DNA from: Archegozetes longisetosus
Taxonomy: Eukaryota; Arthropoda; Arachnida; Sarcoptiformes; Trhypochthoniidae
Direction: 5' to 3'
Assembly (NCBI GenBank): GCA_018873245.2
Contig: JAEMBT020000005.1
Span: 6,744,001 to 6,808,000, forward strand
DNA length: 64,000 nucleotides
The notes under the pieces are model-generated. The model had not been told where the DNA came from and made no database searches. It was given only the letters and a program-made list of their open reading frames with translations. Both the position numbers and the translations under genes were made by a program. Shown here piece after piece: positions 38,801-50,431 of the stretch. Numbering within the stretch: the first letter of the stretch is position 1; each line of letters opens with the position of its first letter.

Positions 38801-41800
38801 ATGGCTACTTTCCAATTCGAGCCTTTGTGTCAACTATCACTGGCTTTGCTGGAACTTTCATGTTTCACAAACAACTGTTTCAAATTGAATCATATGTTTC
38901 AATATTACACCTCTTTGATAGAATCGAAATTTTTATGTTTGGATCCGTTGCACATTTGTTCTCTGTTTGCAGCACAAAATACTAATACCATTTCAACAAA
39001 TTTGATTCTTTCCCATTTAACTGACTTCAACGAAAGCTTAAGCATTTCTAATGTTTTGAACTGTTTGACCCACGATTGCCATGACTCTAATCATAGTTTT
39101 GACCTAAACGTTTCTCAAGACAAGTTTCTACAGTTGACGACAGAATGCTTACCATTTGTCTCTTTGTCGTGCAGTTATATATTAACGAATAAACAGAATT
39201 CAATTGGATTTTTATGTGAGAAACAAACACAACTGACAAGATTGAAGCAGTTTTTGACATTAAATTATGAAACAGTGAGTAATTCAGAAACGAGCTTATT
39301 ATTGAATTTTCAGTTTGAATTTGTGAAGAGCTGGTTTTCAAACTTAACACAGAAGATAAGAGTGATGTCTCCGCGTAAAAACAGAAGTTCATTAAGTGTA
39401 CAAACAGATTGTTTTAATCAACTTTTCAACGATGCTTCCCAAATAATCAACGAAAGAAAAGATATATTCGATCAAGCTATTGCTTCGATATTAGTTGGAC
39501 TAATAACAACACATTTTTTGGCTCCAACTTACCCAATAGATCCAATCGAGAGATCTAACTGTAAACTTAATCATTACCTAATGGATCTAAAATTGATTCA
39601 ATCAGAACTTGATGTTCGAAATGCTTTGTCTCTGATTGAATTGGGGCGTCCTTTTGCTGAAACGTGCGATCATCCATTACTTCGTCAGTTGATGGATAGG
39701 AAAAAACTGTTGCAACAAAAGGTCAACAAATTACAATCAAATCTACCCTTTCGCTCATCTGCAGCTCATTATTTCAAGTTGAAAAGTGATGTCAAACAGT
39801 TTTTAGAGACCGTTATTGACAACGGAACAGTTGAACGGTATTCAAAAGAATTTTTAAGTTTATATCGAGATAAGAATCCATGTGAAAAGTCGCGCAAACG
39901 CTTAATTCAAGAATCTTTGAATCTCCAAACCTCTATTTGGTCTTTTATTAAACAAATTCAGTGTTCGTATCCCTTATACCAAGACTTAGTGAATGTATTT
40001 CTGATTGGAGTGTCAATTCTTTTGCAAGGATTCAAGAGTGCGACTTATTGTCTTCAAAGTGCTAGTTTCATAACTAGTCAACTTAAACTGGATTCATCAT
40101 CAGATTTAAACGCAACATTCGATACTTTGGGCAAGTTTTGCAACACACATTCGCCATCATTTATAGCAAATTATTTGTGCGATAGTGAGACTATTCGCAG
40201 AATCACTAAACTATCGAATATATCTCGGCTCGACAACAAGATGAACATATCGAGTCTGTTGAGATCTGCTTTAATGGAAATACAAAATGAAATTCTTCTC
40301 AATAAGACTAGTGATAGCTTGAGATGTGTTGCGTTTCGTATACTCAACGTCTTTGTGCAATCGTGGCAACAGTCGAAAGAAGAAGAAGAGGCAAAGCGTT
40401 TACAAGAAGAAGCTCTGTTTGAATACAGAACAAAGTCTCACGCGTCAGAACAATCAGAAGAAGAAATAGATAAGTCTCAACTAGAAAAACTGTTTCCCAC
40501 TTATCACGAAGAATACAATGATCTTATAGATGAGTTTTATAATGAATCGAAAGCTAAAGTGAATTTATATGAAGTGGAGTTAGAGCAGGAGATTGTGTCT
40601 GATATAATTAATAGTCATTTTAAAATTATAGAATCTGTCAACAAAACCGATGCATTAGTGCCTAATTTCAAGAAGCCATACATTTTACGTCATAAGGTAC
40701 TCTCGGAGATAATAAAATCTTGCGGCATATTCTTCGATTCGACTCTAGATTCAAAGTTAATCTCAGGTGAACTAATAGTATGCAATGATATGTTATGGGA
40801 TATAAACGATAGTTGTGTTATTGAATCGTTTAATATATATCATGAGTCATCAATTTATGAAACAAATCAATGTTTTAAACTTCTTCGTCAACTTGAAGAT
40901 AGGATCGTTAACCAACTATTACCTCAATTTGAAGATCACCCTACTCTAACTAAATTACTCAAAATCATTAACAGAATATTTGATCTTAATTTAAAGTCGC
41001 CTTTGATTAAGTTTGCCACTGGCCTCGAAGTTTTACTACAAGCAGCTCAAGACTGGCAGCTAATGGCACACAAAGGAATCAGTTTAGTGGATAATCTCAA
41101 CGAAATAACTCAACTTATCATAAGTTGGAGAAAATTAGAGTTGAAGTATTGGTCCCAATGTCTCGATTCGATAAATAAGAAAATCGAACAAAAGCAAGCC
41201 ATTCAGTGGTGGTTTCACTTCTACATCACTATAACTGCTATTTTGGACTCAACAAAAAACACGCAAACTCAAGATCAAGACAATCAGTTGAAGCAATTTA
41301 TCTCTTCTGTCAAACAACTGATAGAAGAATCAAAGTTAGGCGAATTTAAAGTTCGACTCAATCTTTTGCAGACTTTTATGCTTCACGTCAAGTCTGTCGA
41401 TAAGAATTCATGGAATAATAGTTTGTTTATTTGTTTGCAAAATTTGTATAACTTCTACAATCAATTTGAATCAAACATTGAAAAGGCTCTATCGAATGAA
41501 CGAAATCCTATTGAGAAAGAAGTTAAAGATTTTGTCAAAATAGCCAAATGGAATGACAGTAATTTTTGGTCAGTTAAGAGTGCAGTTGAAAAGTCACACA
41601 AGCAACTTTATAAATACATGAAGAAATATGAATCTTCACTACAAAAAGTAGTCAAACCCTTGTTCACTATCGAGAAAGATCAAAACAAGCAAGGTTTTAC
41701 TAAATGGCAATTCAATTTGAATACTATTAAAGTGTTTAAGAAGCAACTTAGTTGTCAGCCAATTCCTATATTACCAGAAAATTATCGATTGCTTCATAGG

Positions 41801-44800
41801 TGTTCACTTTTCTCTAAAAAGTCTAAAATTTTAGCCAATAAATCAATTAATAAAAGTTCAATTATTGTCAACCGCATTAATGCAATAGAAAGTTTGACGA
41901 CTGAGATAATTGATGGAATTGAGGAACTGAGTGGTCTTGAAGTGCCAAGCGAAGTTAAAGATAAGGCAAAGTGGAAGAAAACAGCACATCACATCCATAA
42001 CAGAAAGAGGAGAGCTTTGAGTGAACTTTTGAAAACTTTTGCACACATTGGACTTTCTTATCGTAAAGGTTTAGTAATTTTTAATAATTTGGATTTGAAT
42101 CAAATTATTATGACTATCGGTCCAATCGATAACTATGTCAAACAAAATGACCAAATGAACAGTCAGTTGGAAGAAGATTTAAATTGTTGTAATAAGTACT
42201 TTTATAGATGCTTGGCTCGATTTTCATCTCTTCAAATAGCACTGGAATCTCCAAACAAACAGTTGCCCTTTGGAACTATTGACAGAATCAAAGGATTTGC
42301 ATCTCATTTAATGCAAATAGTTGTTAATAAGAGAAAACAAATTTCAGATGAACTCTTCCGTTATAACCAAATTAAATCGATTGAAGATAATTTGATAAAT
42401 TTGCCCAAAACTGATGAGTTAATGTTAATAATCCCGAATAAGCAATTGAAAAAGTACTGTTGTTCAGCTGAAAATCTAATTGTCAGACTAAATGCATTCC
42501 TCCAGCGTTCAAATGACTTATTAAATAGTTTCAGTACTACTGTTGACGAACCAACTATTTTATTGTCTGCTGCGAACAAATTGACTCCTTCCCAACAAAT
42601 GATTCACGAATGCAGTCAATCACTAAACAATTATATTTCTAAATTATCTGCTTTGACTGACAAATTAAAAACATTGGAACCGTCTCAGCAAAATAGTATT
42701 CATTCCTTGAAAGATGTGCAAAATTTACAACAAGTTTATCAGTCAATTTGTGTTGTAGTCGATCAATTGAAAGACTTTTTCAACTGTCAAAGTTTATGCT
42801 CTATTTATGCTCTGAAAAACAATTTTCTACTTTCCATAACGAAACAAATCTCTTGAAAACAGAATTCAACAATTTTGCTGATTACTATATGAGCAAATTA
42901 GAAAATTTCAGTTTGTTTCAAGACATTGAGAGTTCTATTCTTTCCACTGCAAGACATTCCACAAAATCAATAAGAATTATGTTGTCATCAATTGAAAAAG
43001 TATACAAATATTTCATGAATTTGAACGAAGAAGAAGTTAGCGAAGACAGTCTACCCTTTTTGAAAGATTCAATTGCTTTGACTGATACGAAAAATATTTT
43101 GAAAGATTTTGATGTTAAAAGTTTACATATTATTATATTAAAACTGTTAAAATCTGTTAATAACGAAATGAATTCACATGAAGACACAAATGAAAACTTG
43201 TCGGTTCTTAAACTAAGAGCACACATTTTGACCAATATCTCTCCATTAGTGGAAGTTTACGTCAAATTTTTCCAATACTTTCTCACTCTATCAGTGGCTT
43301 CTCTCAGAACAACAAATAAATTACTTTATATTACTCTCGGCCTCTTCTCTCAATTGTGTCAAAATGGATTTTGTTTGCCTCAAGAACTGAGCGATGAAAT
43401 CGAGAACCAGGAATCTGGCACTCAATTGAAAAACATCGAAGACGGAGGATTTGGTGAAGGAGAAGGTACTAAAGATGTTAGCGATAAGGTTGAAAGTGAA
43501 GATCAACTCGAAGACGCGCTCAAAGAAGGATTCAAACAAGAAAAGGGCGAACAAAATGATGACAAAGATGTTGATGAAGAGGAGAATGGGGTTGAAATGG
43601 AAAATGATTTTGAGGGCCAAGCTTATAGTCCTTCAGCTAAAGAGGAGGATAACAGTGATGAACAGGAATCAGATGAAGATGCAAGTGATCAAGATCTTGA
43701 GGATCAAATGGGAGACGTTGACAATAATTCTGATGTTTTAGATGAAAAGATTTGGGGCAGTGATGACGACATTGAATCTGAAGATGAGTCTGAAGATGTT
43801 GACGATTCGGGTTTTGCGGGAAAGGACTCGACAGATTCAAAAATTGTTGCCAACGAAGATAATAGAGGTCTTAAGAATGATGAAGACAAGGATATTGACG
43901 AGAAGTCAGATAAAGATAAGGACGAAGACGATTTTAATATTAATGAAGCCGAAAATGAACCTCAAACCGATGAATATAAAGACGAACGAGCAGATCCCTA
44001 CAAACAAAACGATAATCTCAACGACAAAACTTTTGAAGATTTACCTGAAAAGATGCAATTGGATGATGATCAAGATGAAAATGATGATCATTTTGAAGAT
44101 ATTGACAATATGTCTGTTTCTGGTGAGAGTTCGAGTGATGACGAAAAACAGCCAGAAATGGATGAACAAAATCTGGATAATCAAACTGAAGACGAAGAGT
44201 TTGATGAGAACGAGAACGCAACTGATGACACGAAAACTTGTGACCCAGAGAATTTAGATGCAGATAATGAGAATAAAGAAAGTGAAAATGAAAATGAAAG
44301 CGAAGAGCAAAACAAAGAGGCGATACCTTCGAGTTCAAATGCTAATGAAGAAAATTGTCTAATTAATGAAGAGTTTTTGGGTTCAAACGCAAATGCAGAA
44401 GCGTTAGAGTCAAATTCTGATAATAATAACAGTAGTAATAATAATGTTGAGCCAAACGTTGAACAACACGGGTCTGCGGATGCCTTACCAGGAGATAACT
44501 CGACAGAAGGAGATGGAGGAAAATTGCAAACTTCCTCTATTTTAGACCAACAACAAGAAAAAGGACAGCAATTCCAACCCAATAATAAAGACAAATCTCG
44601 TCGTAGTTTAGCTGAGGATTACGATAAGGCTGCCAAAAGGCAAAGAGTTCTCGAAAATGATGACAAACAAGTTAATAAGAGTAGCAATAAAAATACTTTA
44701 GAAAATGAATCGATTAATTCAAATCTCTATCGACACGTCGACAGTGAAGTGTTGGCAAACGATAAAGCTTATGATCTAGCCAGTAAAGAAGAAAAACAAA

Positions 44801-46100
44801 TCCAAAATCAAAACGATCAAGATGACAGTAAAAATGACATTCATTTTGATAAACCAGAAGACATTGAGTTTGAAGAAAAGGACGATTCAACCGATCAAAT
44901 GAAGTCGATTGAAGTGAAATCACAAAAAGACAAATCGAGTGCTAGTAATAAAGGAAATTCAAACGAAGAGATAGAGAGCAATGAAATGGAGATCGAGGGC
45001 GAAAACGTATTGACTTTAACTGTGGAACGCGGCAATCAATCGACATTCCACACATCAGATGATTTGAAAGACTCTACAGAAATAAATATGGTTGAAAATT
45101 GGATAGAAAAGCGAATGGATGAGATATCATCGGTCAAGTTGAACGATGATTTTGATCTAAATTCAATAATTAATGTGTGGAAGGAGTGTGAAGCCAAAGT
45201 TGCGCCACTTGTATATGAATTGTGCGAACAGTTACAATTAGTCTTAGAGCCAACAAAAACGGCTAAAATGAAAGGCGATTATAGGAATGGCAAGCGATTA
45301 AATATGCGTAAAGTTATTGCTTATATCGCTAGTGACTTCCGAAAAGACAAAATCTGGTTAAGACGAACCAAACCAAGTAAACGCCAGTATCAAATCGTTA
45401 TAGCAGTAGATGACTCATTAAGTATGGCAGACAATCAATCAAAACAATTAGCGTTTGAGTCGTTGGCTCTTTTGGGAAAATCTTTGTCTCTATTAGAAGC
45501 TGGAGAACTTGCAATCATCAGTTTTGGTGAAGTTGTAAAACAATTACATACTTTTAGTGATCCGTTTACTGATAATACTGGCGCTAAATTGTTGTACGAG
45601 GTAACCTTATAGTCCTTTCATTTCACACCTAATCAATTGAGTTAATTTTTTCTTCATTTTTAATTGGATTATAGTTTACTTTCAAACAAAATAAAACACG
45701 AATAGCAGAACTGTTGCACTCAGTGATAGCACTGATGTCGAATTCGCAAAGAAATATAAGTTCACAAAATAGAGATGTTTCTCAGTTACTTATTATCGTA
45801 TCGGATGGACGAGGAATTTACAGCGAAGGAGAACAAATTGTCAAACAAGCTATCAGAAGAATCAAAGATATGGGAATATTTATGGTTTTCATAGTGATCG
45901 ATAACCCGATGAATAAGGATTCGATACTTGATATCCGAGTACCAATTTTTGACAATATGGGTAATGTGAAGATAGAGTCATATATGGAAAAGTTTCCGTT
46001 CCCCTTCTATATCATACTAAGAGATATTAATGCGATGCCTATTATTATGGGTGAAGCTCTCAGACAGTGGTTCGAATTGATTACTAATTGCCAAAGATAA
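29811..46100 (+). CDS. MDN1: Midasin, six-ring AAA+ ATPase of 60S ribosome assembly, three frame breaks
   Basis: Midasin (yeast Rea1/Mdn1) is a dynein-like nuclear ATPase that strips assembly factors from pre-60S particles. Exons are 29811-32566, 33263-33728, 33794-45600 and 45675-46100. Walker A motifs lie near residues 302 (GPVGCGKT), 637 (GETGTGKT), 1041 (GETSVGKT), 1345 (GETGCGKT), 1695 (GVPGVGKT) and 2008 (GESGVGKT). Walker B motifs include WILLDEINLA and WIILDELNLA; ring 6 has WLLIDNANLC, the usual degenerate form. A long linker follows, then an Asp/Glu-rich region (about residues 4270-4810), then a C-terminal MIDAS domain with VDDSLSM. Three one-base breaks interrupt the third exon: one base short at 37422-37425, one extra at about 38479-38488, one short at 42776-42780 or 42815-42819. 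With these corrected the frame is continuous at about 5151 aa, within the family range (yeast 4910, human 5596). Confidence 0.95.
32567..33262. other. Intron 1 of MDN1
   Basis: At 696 bp this is the only long intron of MDN1. It contains a short inverted repeat, AGTTTTACATTATTGACA near 32824 against TTGACAATGTAAAACT near 32890. No coding potential was found. Confidence 0.7.
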
Positions 46101-46157
46101 TAGACTTTATTATATTTTAAGCATAAATTTTGAAAAATCAATTTTTGTAACTACTTT

Positions 46158-46205
46158 AATAAATTGATATCGATATTAATAGTGATATTAAGCTTTGTAA
46201 ATAAA
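46158..46205 (+). terminator. Two poly(A) signals after MDN1
   Basis: AATAAA occurs at 46158-46163 and 46200-46205, within the 228 bp between the MDN1 and ARFGAP1 stop codons. The two 3' ends are therefore very close or overlap. Confidence 0.55.
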
Positions 46206-46328
46206 GATTCAAGGGTATTGAAACAATGTTTCTGTTTAAGGAATGATAGATTACTGTTTGAACTGATGAATTTGATGGGCAACTTGGAATAATTTATGCT
46301 TCAATTTGATATCCTACCAACAATTAGC

Positions 46329-48399
46329 TTAACTCCTTTTAGATGAATTCTTAGCTTTAGGCATTTCGACCTCTAATTTAGACCAGGCATCGTCATCCCA
46401 TCCTGTATTCCAATCGCCACTTGTTGCTGAACTCGTCTTTTTAGTTTTTACCTCATTATTACCGAAATCAATGAGTGCTTTCTCTTCTTTACTTACTCTA
46501 CTCTCGGAGTTAAGAGAACTTGTTTTCTTTTGTCTTTGAGGCGACTCCTTTAACAAGTTTGAGGACTCGTTTGCTGTTTTCAAACTTTGATTCACAGAAT
46601 GATTTGGAGACGAAGATGAAGAGGAAGAAGAACTAAACAATTCTTCGTGGTGGTAGCTATTGTTTGATTGATAGCTCTCTGTGTTCGGATCTGAATATTG
46701 AGAAGCCCTTTGATTGAACATCGATGATAAATCAGTCCAACCCTTTTTGCTGATGTCTGCAACCTGTAGATTTAGACCGATTTCTAAATTTAAAACTGTT
46801 TCAATGACTAATCAAATAAGGTAAACAAACCTTTGAACTTAAAACTGAAACATGCGATTGTAAGTCATTAACTAAAGTACCATCTTTGACCTAATTCAAA
46901 CACAAGGCTCAAACTTAATCAAAATAAATTACAAACTCATAACATAAAAATATTGTACAAAAATAGGGCAGATTTTCCTCATCGCACAAAAGCTTTACCT
47001 TTTCATTAACAGAACCGCCGATTTCACTAACTTTTTGTGACGCAACTGTACCCAACTTAACAGCCTATAAATGATATAAATCATGCAAAATGAACAGAAC
47101 AAAAGGTTACGCAATAATAAACAGTTAATTAAGACATTCACAAACGAGTTGATCAATTCTCAATTCTCCGAAGATATGACTTACACTATCGGAAGCTTTG
47201 GCTGCAAGTTTCGTAGCATTTGAAGCAATTGCACTCCAGCCCTGAATCAAAATATTAGAGTTAATTTTTTCAAAATATTACTATAAAATTAAACATACAG
47301 TTGAAAATGTAGACCAGGCATTGTTAAATCCATAATCTGATTGACTTCTCGGTGGGTTTGCATTATAACCAAAGCCAGTGTATCGTCCGCCTTGACTCGG
47401 AGCGATGTCACTACATTTTCAAATTAATTAAATTAATCGATCAATTATTCAACAACTGTGGTTATAATCCTAGATGATTATAATTAAAGGTAGACATACT
47501 CCGGTCTGTTCAGATTCTCTACTTGTCTTCGAGCAAAAAATTCTTCTTTTTGACGTGATATTTGCTGTGCGTCATAACTAAAAATCAAAATCGATGCAAA
47601 AACTCATGCATTGATAAATGTGCGAAACATAACGGAAGATTAGGTGAAAGTAATATTTATAAAAAAGTGAAACCTTTGATAGCTATTAGTGCTCCATTCG
47701 TTTTCATCCCAATCGTTATTTCTAGCTCTAGAATTAGAAACTGAGTTGTTTGAAAGACTCGAACTCGAAGCACTTTTCGGTATCACTCGTGAAGTATAGT
47801 CTTTAGCTGATGAGGTCTCGATCGACCACTTCTTCCCTGTGCCTCAGTCGAAATCTAAATCAAAGTGAAATAAAATCAAATGAATTGAGTGACAAACTGA
47901 GAGGAGGGGAATACCTTATCGCGATAAAGAGCTGCTGCTTTACTATTATATCGTTCTGATAGAGGCATACTTGGATCCCAGTCTGGTTGTGATTCTAGGA
48001 ACTGTTTGGCTTTTTTATTACCGCCAACTTTCATCTTCTCTAATTCAATCTCTTTCCACTTATCCATACTTATGGAGCGGACGAAACTGTAGATTACAAA
48101 GAAAAATTAGTCTCAAATTTGAACAAGAATGAATCGAAAAAACTGACCTCAAATGGACTCCAAGCCCTCGATGTTTACCGGAACAGTCCAAACAGATCCA
48201 TATGCCATAAGTGACACTAACCCATTGAGGATTACATGCATTGCATTCAAAACAAGTCTTGATTGATGTAAACAAATATTTATAATTAACATCTATTGCC
48301 ACTAATAAACATATTGTTTAACATGTTGTCAGTACTCACATTATTGTCATCTTTTGGCTTCAATTCTTGTAGAACTCTTCGTGTGCGCGGACTCGCCAT
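46329..48399 (-). CDS. ARFGAP1: ADP-ribosylation factor GTPase-activating protein 1, one frame break
   Basis: This Golgi GAP stimulates GTP hydrolysis by Arf1 and drives COPI coat release. Ten minus-strand exons are 48399-48340, 48257-48148, 48086-47915, 47854-47674, 47577-47500, 47410-47299, 47241-47185, 47064-46999, 46890-46831 and 46763-46329 (about 443 aa). The zinc finger [20 protein letters not shown] with [15 protein letters not shown] and the arginine finger region define the catalytic domain. Later segments NNAWSTF and [13 protein letters not shown] correspond to amphipathic ALPS-like motifs that sense curved membrane. A nine-serine run and [10 protein letters not shown] lie near the C terminus. 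The fourth exon changes frame near the CCC run at 47835-47837: ISTEAQG is followed, one base displaced, by KKWSIET. One extra base restores the human spacing. Confidence 0.93.
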
Positions 48400-49068
48400 T
48401 TATCAGAATGAGTTTGAGTTAAACGAAATGAGTGTTAGATTAATATAAAATGAATATAAAATTAGAATTAAAAGAGAATTTAATGGAACTAATGGGAAAG
48501 TGTAATGACAACTGAGTGTCTTATGTGGCAGAAAGCCATTAATAGATTGAGCGAATGCATACGTATTTATGTCTTATGACGTATGACTAGATGTAGAAAC
48601 CCATTCATAAATATTCTGACGTCAAACGTGTGTTACATGCTTTGTAAATAAGTATCATTTAGGGAGAAATTTAACACTTATTTACTAATCAACTGACTCG
48701 CATTTTAATTCGATTATATTTTTTTCCACTCTTTTCAATAATTTAAATTCAAATGAATTAAATTTAATGTTTGGTTAAATTGTTTATTTAGTGATAGATT
48801 TAGTGCAAAATATTTGACTGATAAGTAATTGAATTTTAAAGTAGTTTTGTAAACATTTAACAATTAATTAGTCATAAATTCAATTATAGCTCAATTCATT
48901 TGATAAATGCTTTGAATAGTATTTTGAAAAATTAATTCAATTTTGTTACAAAATTTAGATTTAATAGAGTTCTGAAAAGTTTCACTAATAGCCACGATTA
49001 AAGATGTCTTAAAATAGTGAATTGTTAACAAAGAGTTGGGTACATTTGACAAGAGTTGAAAATAAAGA
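48400..49068. promoter_or_regulatory. Divergent intergenic region, ARFGAP1 / PTS
   Basis: These 669 bp lie between divergent starts. A direct TGTCTTATG/CGTCTTATGAC-like sequence near 48518-48585 and AT-rich DNA were seen; no named element was recognised. Confidence 0.4.
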
Positions 49069-49524
49069 ATGTCATCAGATAATGAATTGCCGGTAAAGCC
49101 ATTGGTGTATTTAACAAGAATTGAAAGTTTTAGTGCGTGTCACCGTTTACACAATCCATCGATGGATGACTTGAGTAACAAACAAATATATGGCAAGTGC
49201 AACAACCCAAACGGTCACGGACACAACTATAAGGTTGAGGTTACTCTAAAAGGTCCTATCGATCCAACTACTGGAATGGTTATGAACATTACACACTTGA
49301 AGACTATTATAAATGAAACAGTAATGGAAAGTGTTGATCATAAAAATATAGATAAAGATGTATCGTATTTCTATGAGAATAGTATAGTGAGTACTGCAGA
49401 GAATATAGCTGTTTATATTTGGAAACTTATCAGTGATAAACTGCCCAATGGTGTTCAATTACATTCTGTTAAGTTACACGAAACTGATAAAAATGTTGTA
49501 CTATATAAAGGACAGTCTCTTTAA
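49069..49524 (+). CDS. PTS: 6-pyruvoyl-tetrahydropterin synthase
   Basis: This is the second enzyme of tetrahydrobiopterin synthesis. It converts 7,8-dihydroneopterin triphosphate to 6-pyruvoyl-tetrahydropterin and thereby supplies the cofactor for aromatic amino acid hydroxylases. A single exon encodes 151 aa, close to the family length of about 145. The zinc ligands are in FSACHRLH and GHGHNY, and the catalytic cysteine is in GKCNNPNGHGHNY. The catalytic dyad region is MESVDHKNID, and the substrate-anchoring glutamate is in KLHETDKN. The ATG at 49069 fits the usual N terminus. It is intronless, unlike most neighbours. AATAAA lies at 49687-49692. The next gene, IFT27, is on the same strand 349 bp downstream. 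Confidence 0.97.
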   Translation: MSSDNELPVKPLVYLTRIESFSACHRLHNPSMDDLSNKQIYGKCNNPNGHGHNYKVEVTLKGPIDPTTGMVMNITHLKTIINETVMESVDHKNIDKDVSYFYENSIVSTAENIAVYIWKLISDKLPNGVQLHSVKLHETDKNVVLYKGQSL

Positions 49525-49686
49525 CTTGTTCTCTATTATTTTTATACTATTCATTTGAAATACACTTTCATTTGATATCCTATTTTATTTGATGTGAAGT
49601 TTTATTTAGTCACACAATCAATATTTTAAACTACGACGAGTAGAACTTTGGTTGAAATAACTATTACCTAATTGTTAACCCATTTT

Positions 49687-49692
49687 AATAAA
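49687..49692 (+). terminator. Poly(A) signal of PTS
   Basis: AATAAA lies 163 bp after the PTS stop and 182 bp before the IFT27 start codon. Confidence 0.45.
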
Positions 49693-49873
49693 CTGTTTGT
49701 TGATGAAATGCATTAAAACCTATATAGCTGTCATTGAAGGTGTGTGTCGCAAAAAACTAATCAAATCAATAGTACGTTCATAAGTTTAAAGAGAATTACA
49801 TGAGTTGCTATGGATTTGAGCTATGCATCGCAAAACAGAAAATTAGATCAACTTGGTTGGTTCATTCTACAAA

Positions 49874-50431
49874 ATGCCCAATTTCTTAAGATGTAAGTGT
49901 ATAATAATTGGTGATTCAGCAGTTGGCAAGACATCAATTGTAAAGGTTCTTTTGGGTCCTCCTAATCAGTTTCCAAATAAATATTTAATGACAACAGATA
50001 TCGATATATTTACTAAAACTTTTCGTGTCCCCAATACCGAACATAACGTCGAATTATTCATTTATGACTGTTCTGGAAAATACTTCTATCGCGAAACTAT
50101 CCAAAAAGTTTGGTCTAAAAACGTTTCATTAATTGTCGGAGTTTTTGATGTTACCAATGAAGAATCGTTTCATTCGTTGCAGAATTGGTTAACAGAAATA
50201 TCTAAAGCAATAAAGCCTCAGGAATCGACAGTTGGTGTGATATTAGGCAATAAAATAGATTTATCTGATCGGAGAGTTGTGTCGAGTGACGAAGCGCACC
50301 AATTGGCCAAGAAATATAAAATGAGATATTTCGACTGTAGCGCTAAAGATTTAAATGGAATTGAAGAAGCATTTTTATATTTAGTCACTAATTGGCATGA
50401 AATGCACAGCTCTCTTGTCAACAATACGTAA
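49874..50431 (+). CDS. IFT27: Intraflagellar transport protein 27 (RabL4-type small GTPase)
   Basis: This small GTPase of IFT complex B pairs with IFT25 and links the BBSome to export of cargo from cilia. A single exon encodes 185 aa from the ATG at 49874 (human 186). The P loop is GDSAVGKT, the G3 region YDCSGKYFYRE has lysine where Ras has glutamine (as human IFT27, SAGKELF), and G4 is GNKIDL. VPNTEHNVELFIYD and FDVTNEESF closely follow human IFT27. There is no C-terminal cysteine, so no prenylation is expected; this is normal for IFT27 and unlike true Rabs. It is intronless and follows PTS on the same strand. A different Rab-like family is unlikely given the G2-G3 pattern. Confidence 0.9.
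   Translation: MPNFLRCKCIIIGDSAVGKTSIVKVLLGPPNQFPNKYLMTTDIDIFTKTFRVPNTEHNVELFIYDCSGKYFYRETIQKVWSKNVSLIVGVFDVTNEESFHSLQNWLTEISKAIKPQESTVGVILGNKIDLSDRRVVSSDEAHQLAKKYKMRYFDCSAKDLNGIEEAFLYLVTNWHEMHSSLVNNT

Noticed and set aside
43321..44923. Several open frames on both strands in the acidic part of MDN1
   Set aside because: They are shadows of the low-complexity Asp/Glu codon run of MDN1 and have no splice or family support.
29811..46100. MDN1 as a pseudogene because of three frame breaks
   Set aside because: All six Walker A motifs, the acidic region, the MIDAS domain and every splice site are intact over 15 kb; decay would have left stops and substitutions across the gene.
47854..47915. Explaining the ARFGAP1 frame change by another splice donor or acceptor
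   Set aside because: All nearby GT and AG sites were tried; none gives the phase required for KKWSIET.
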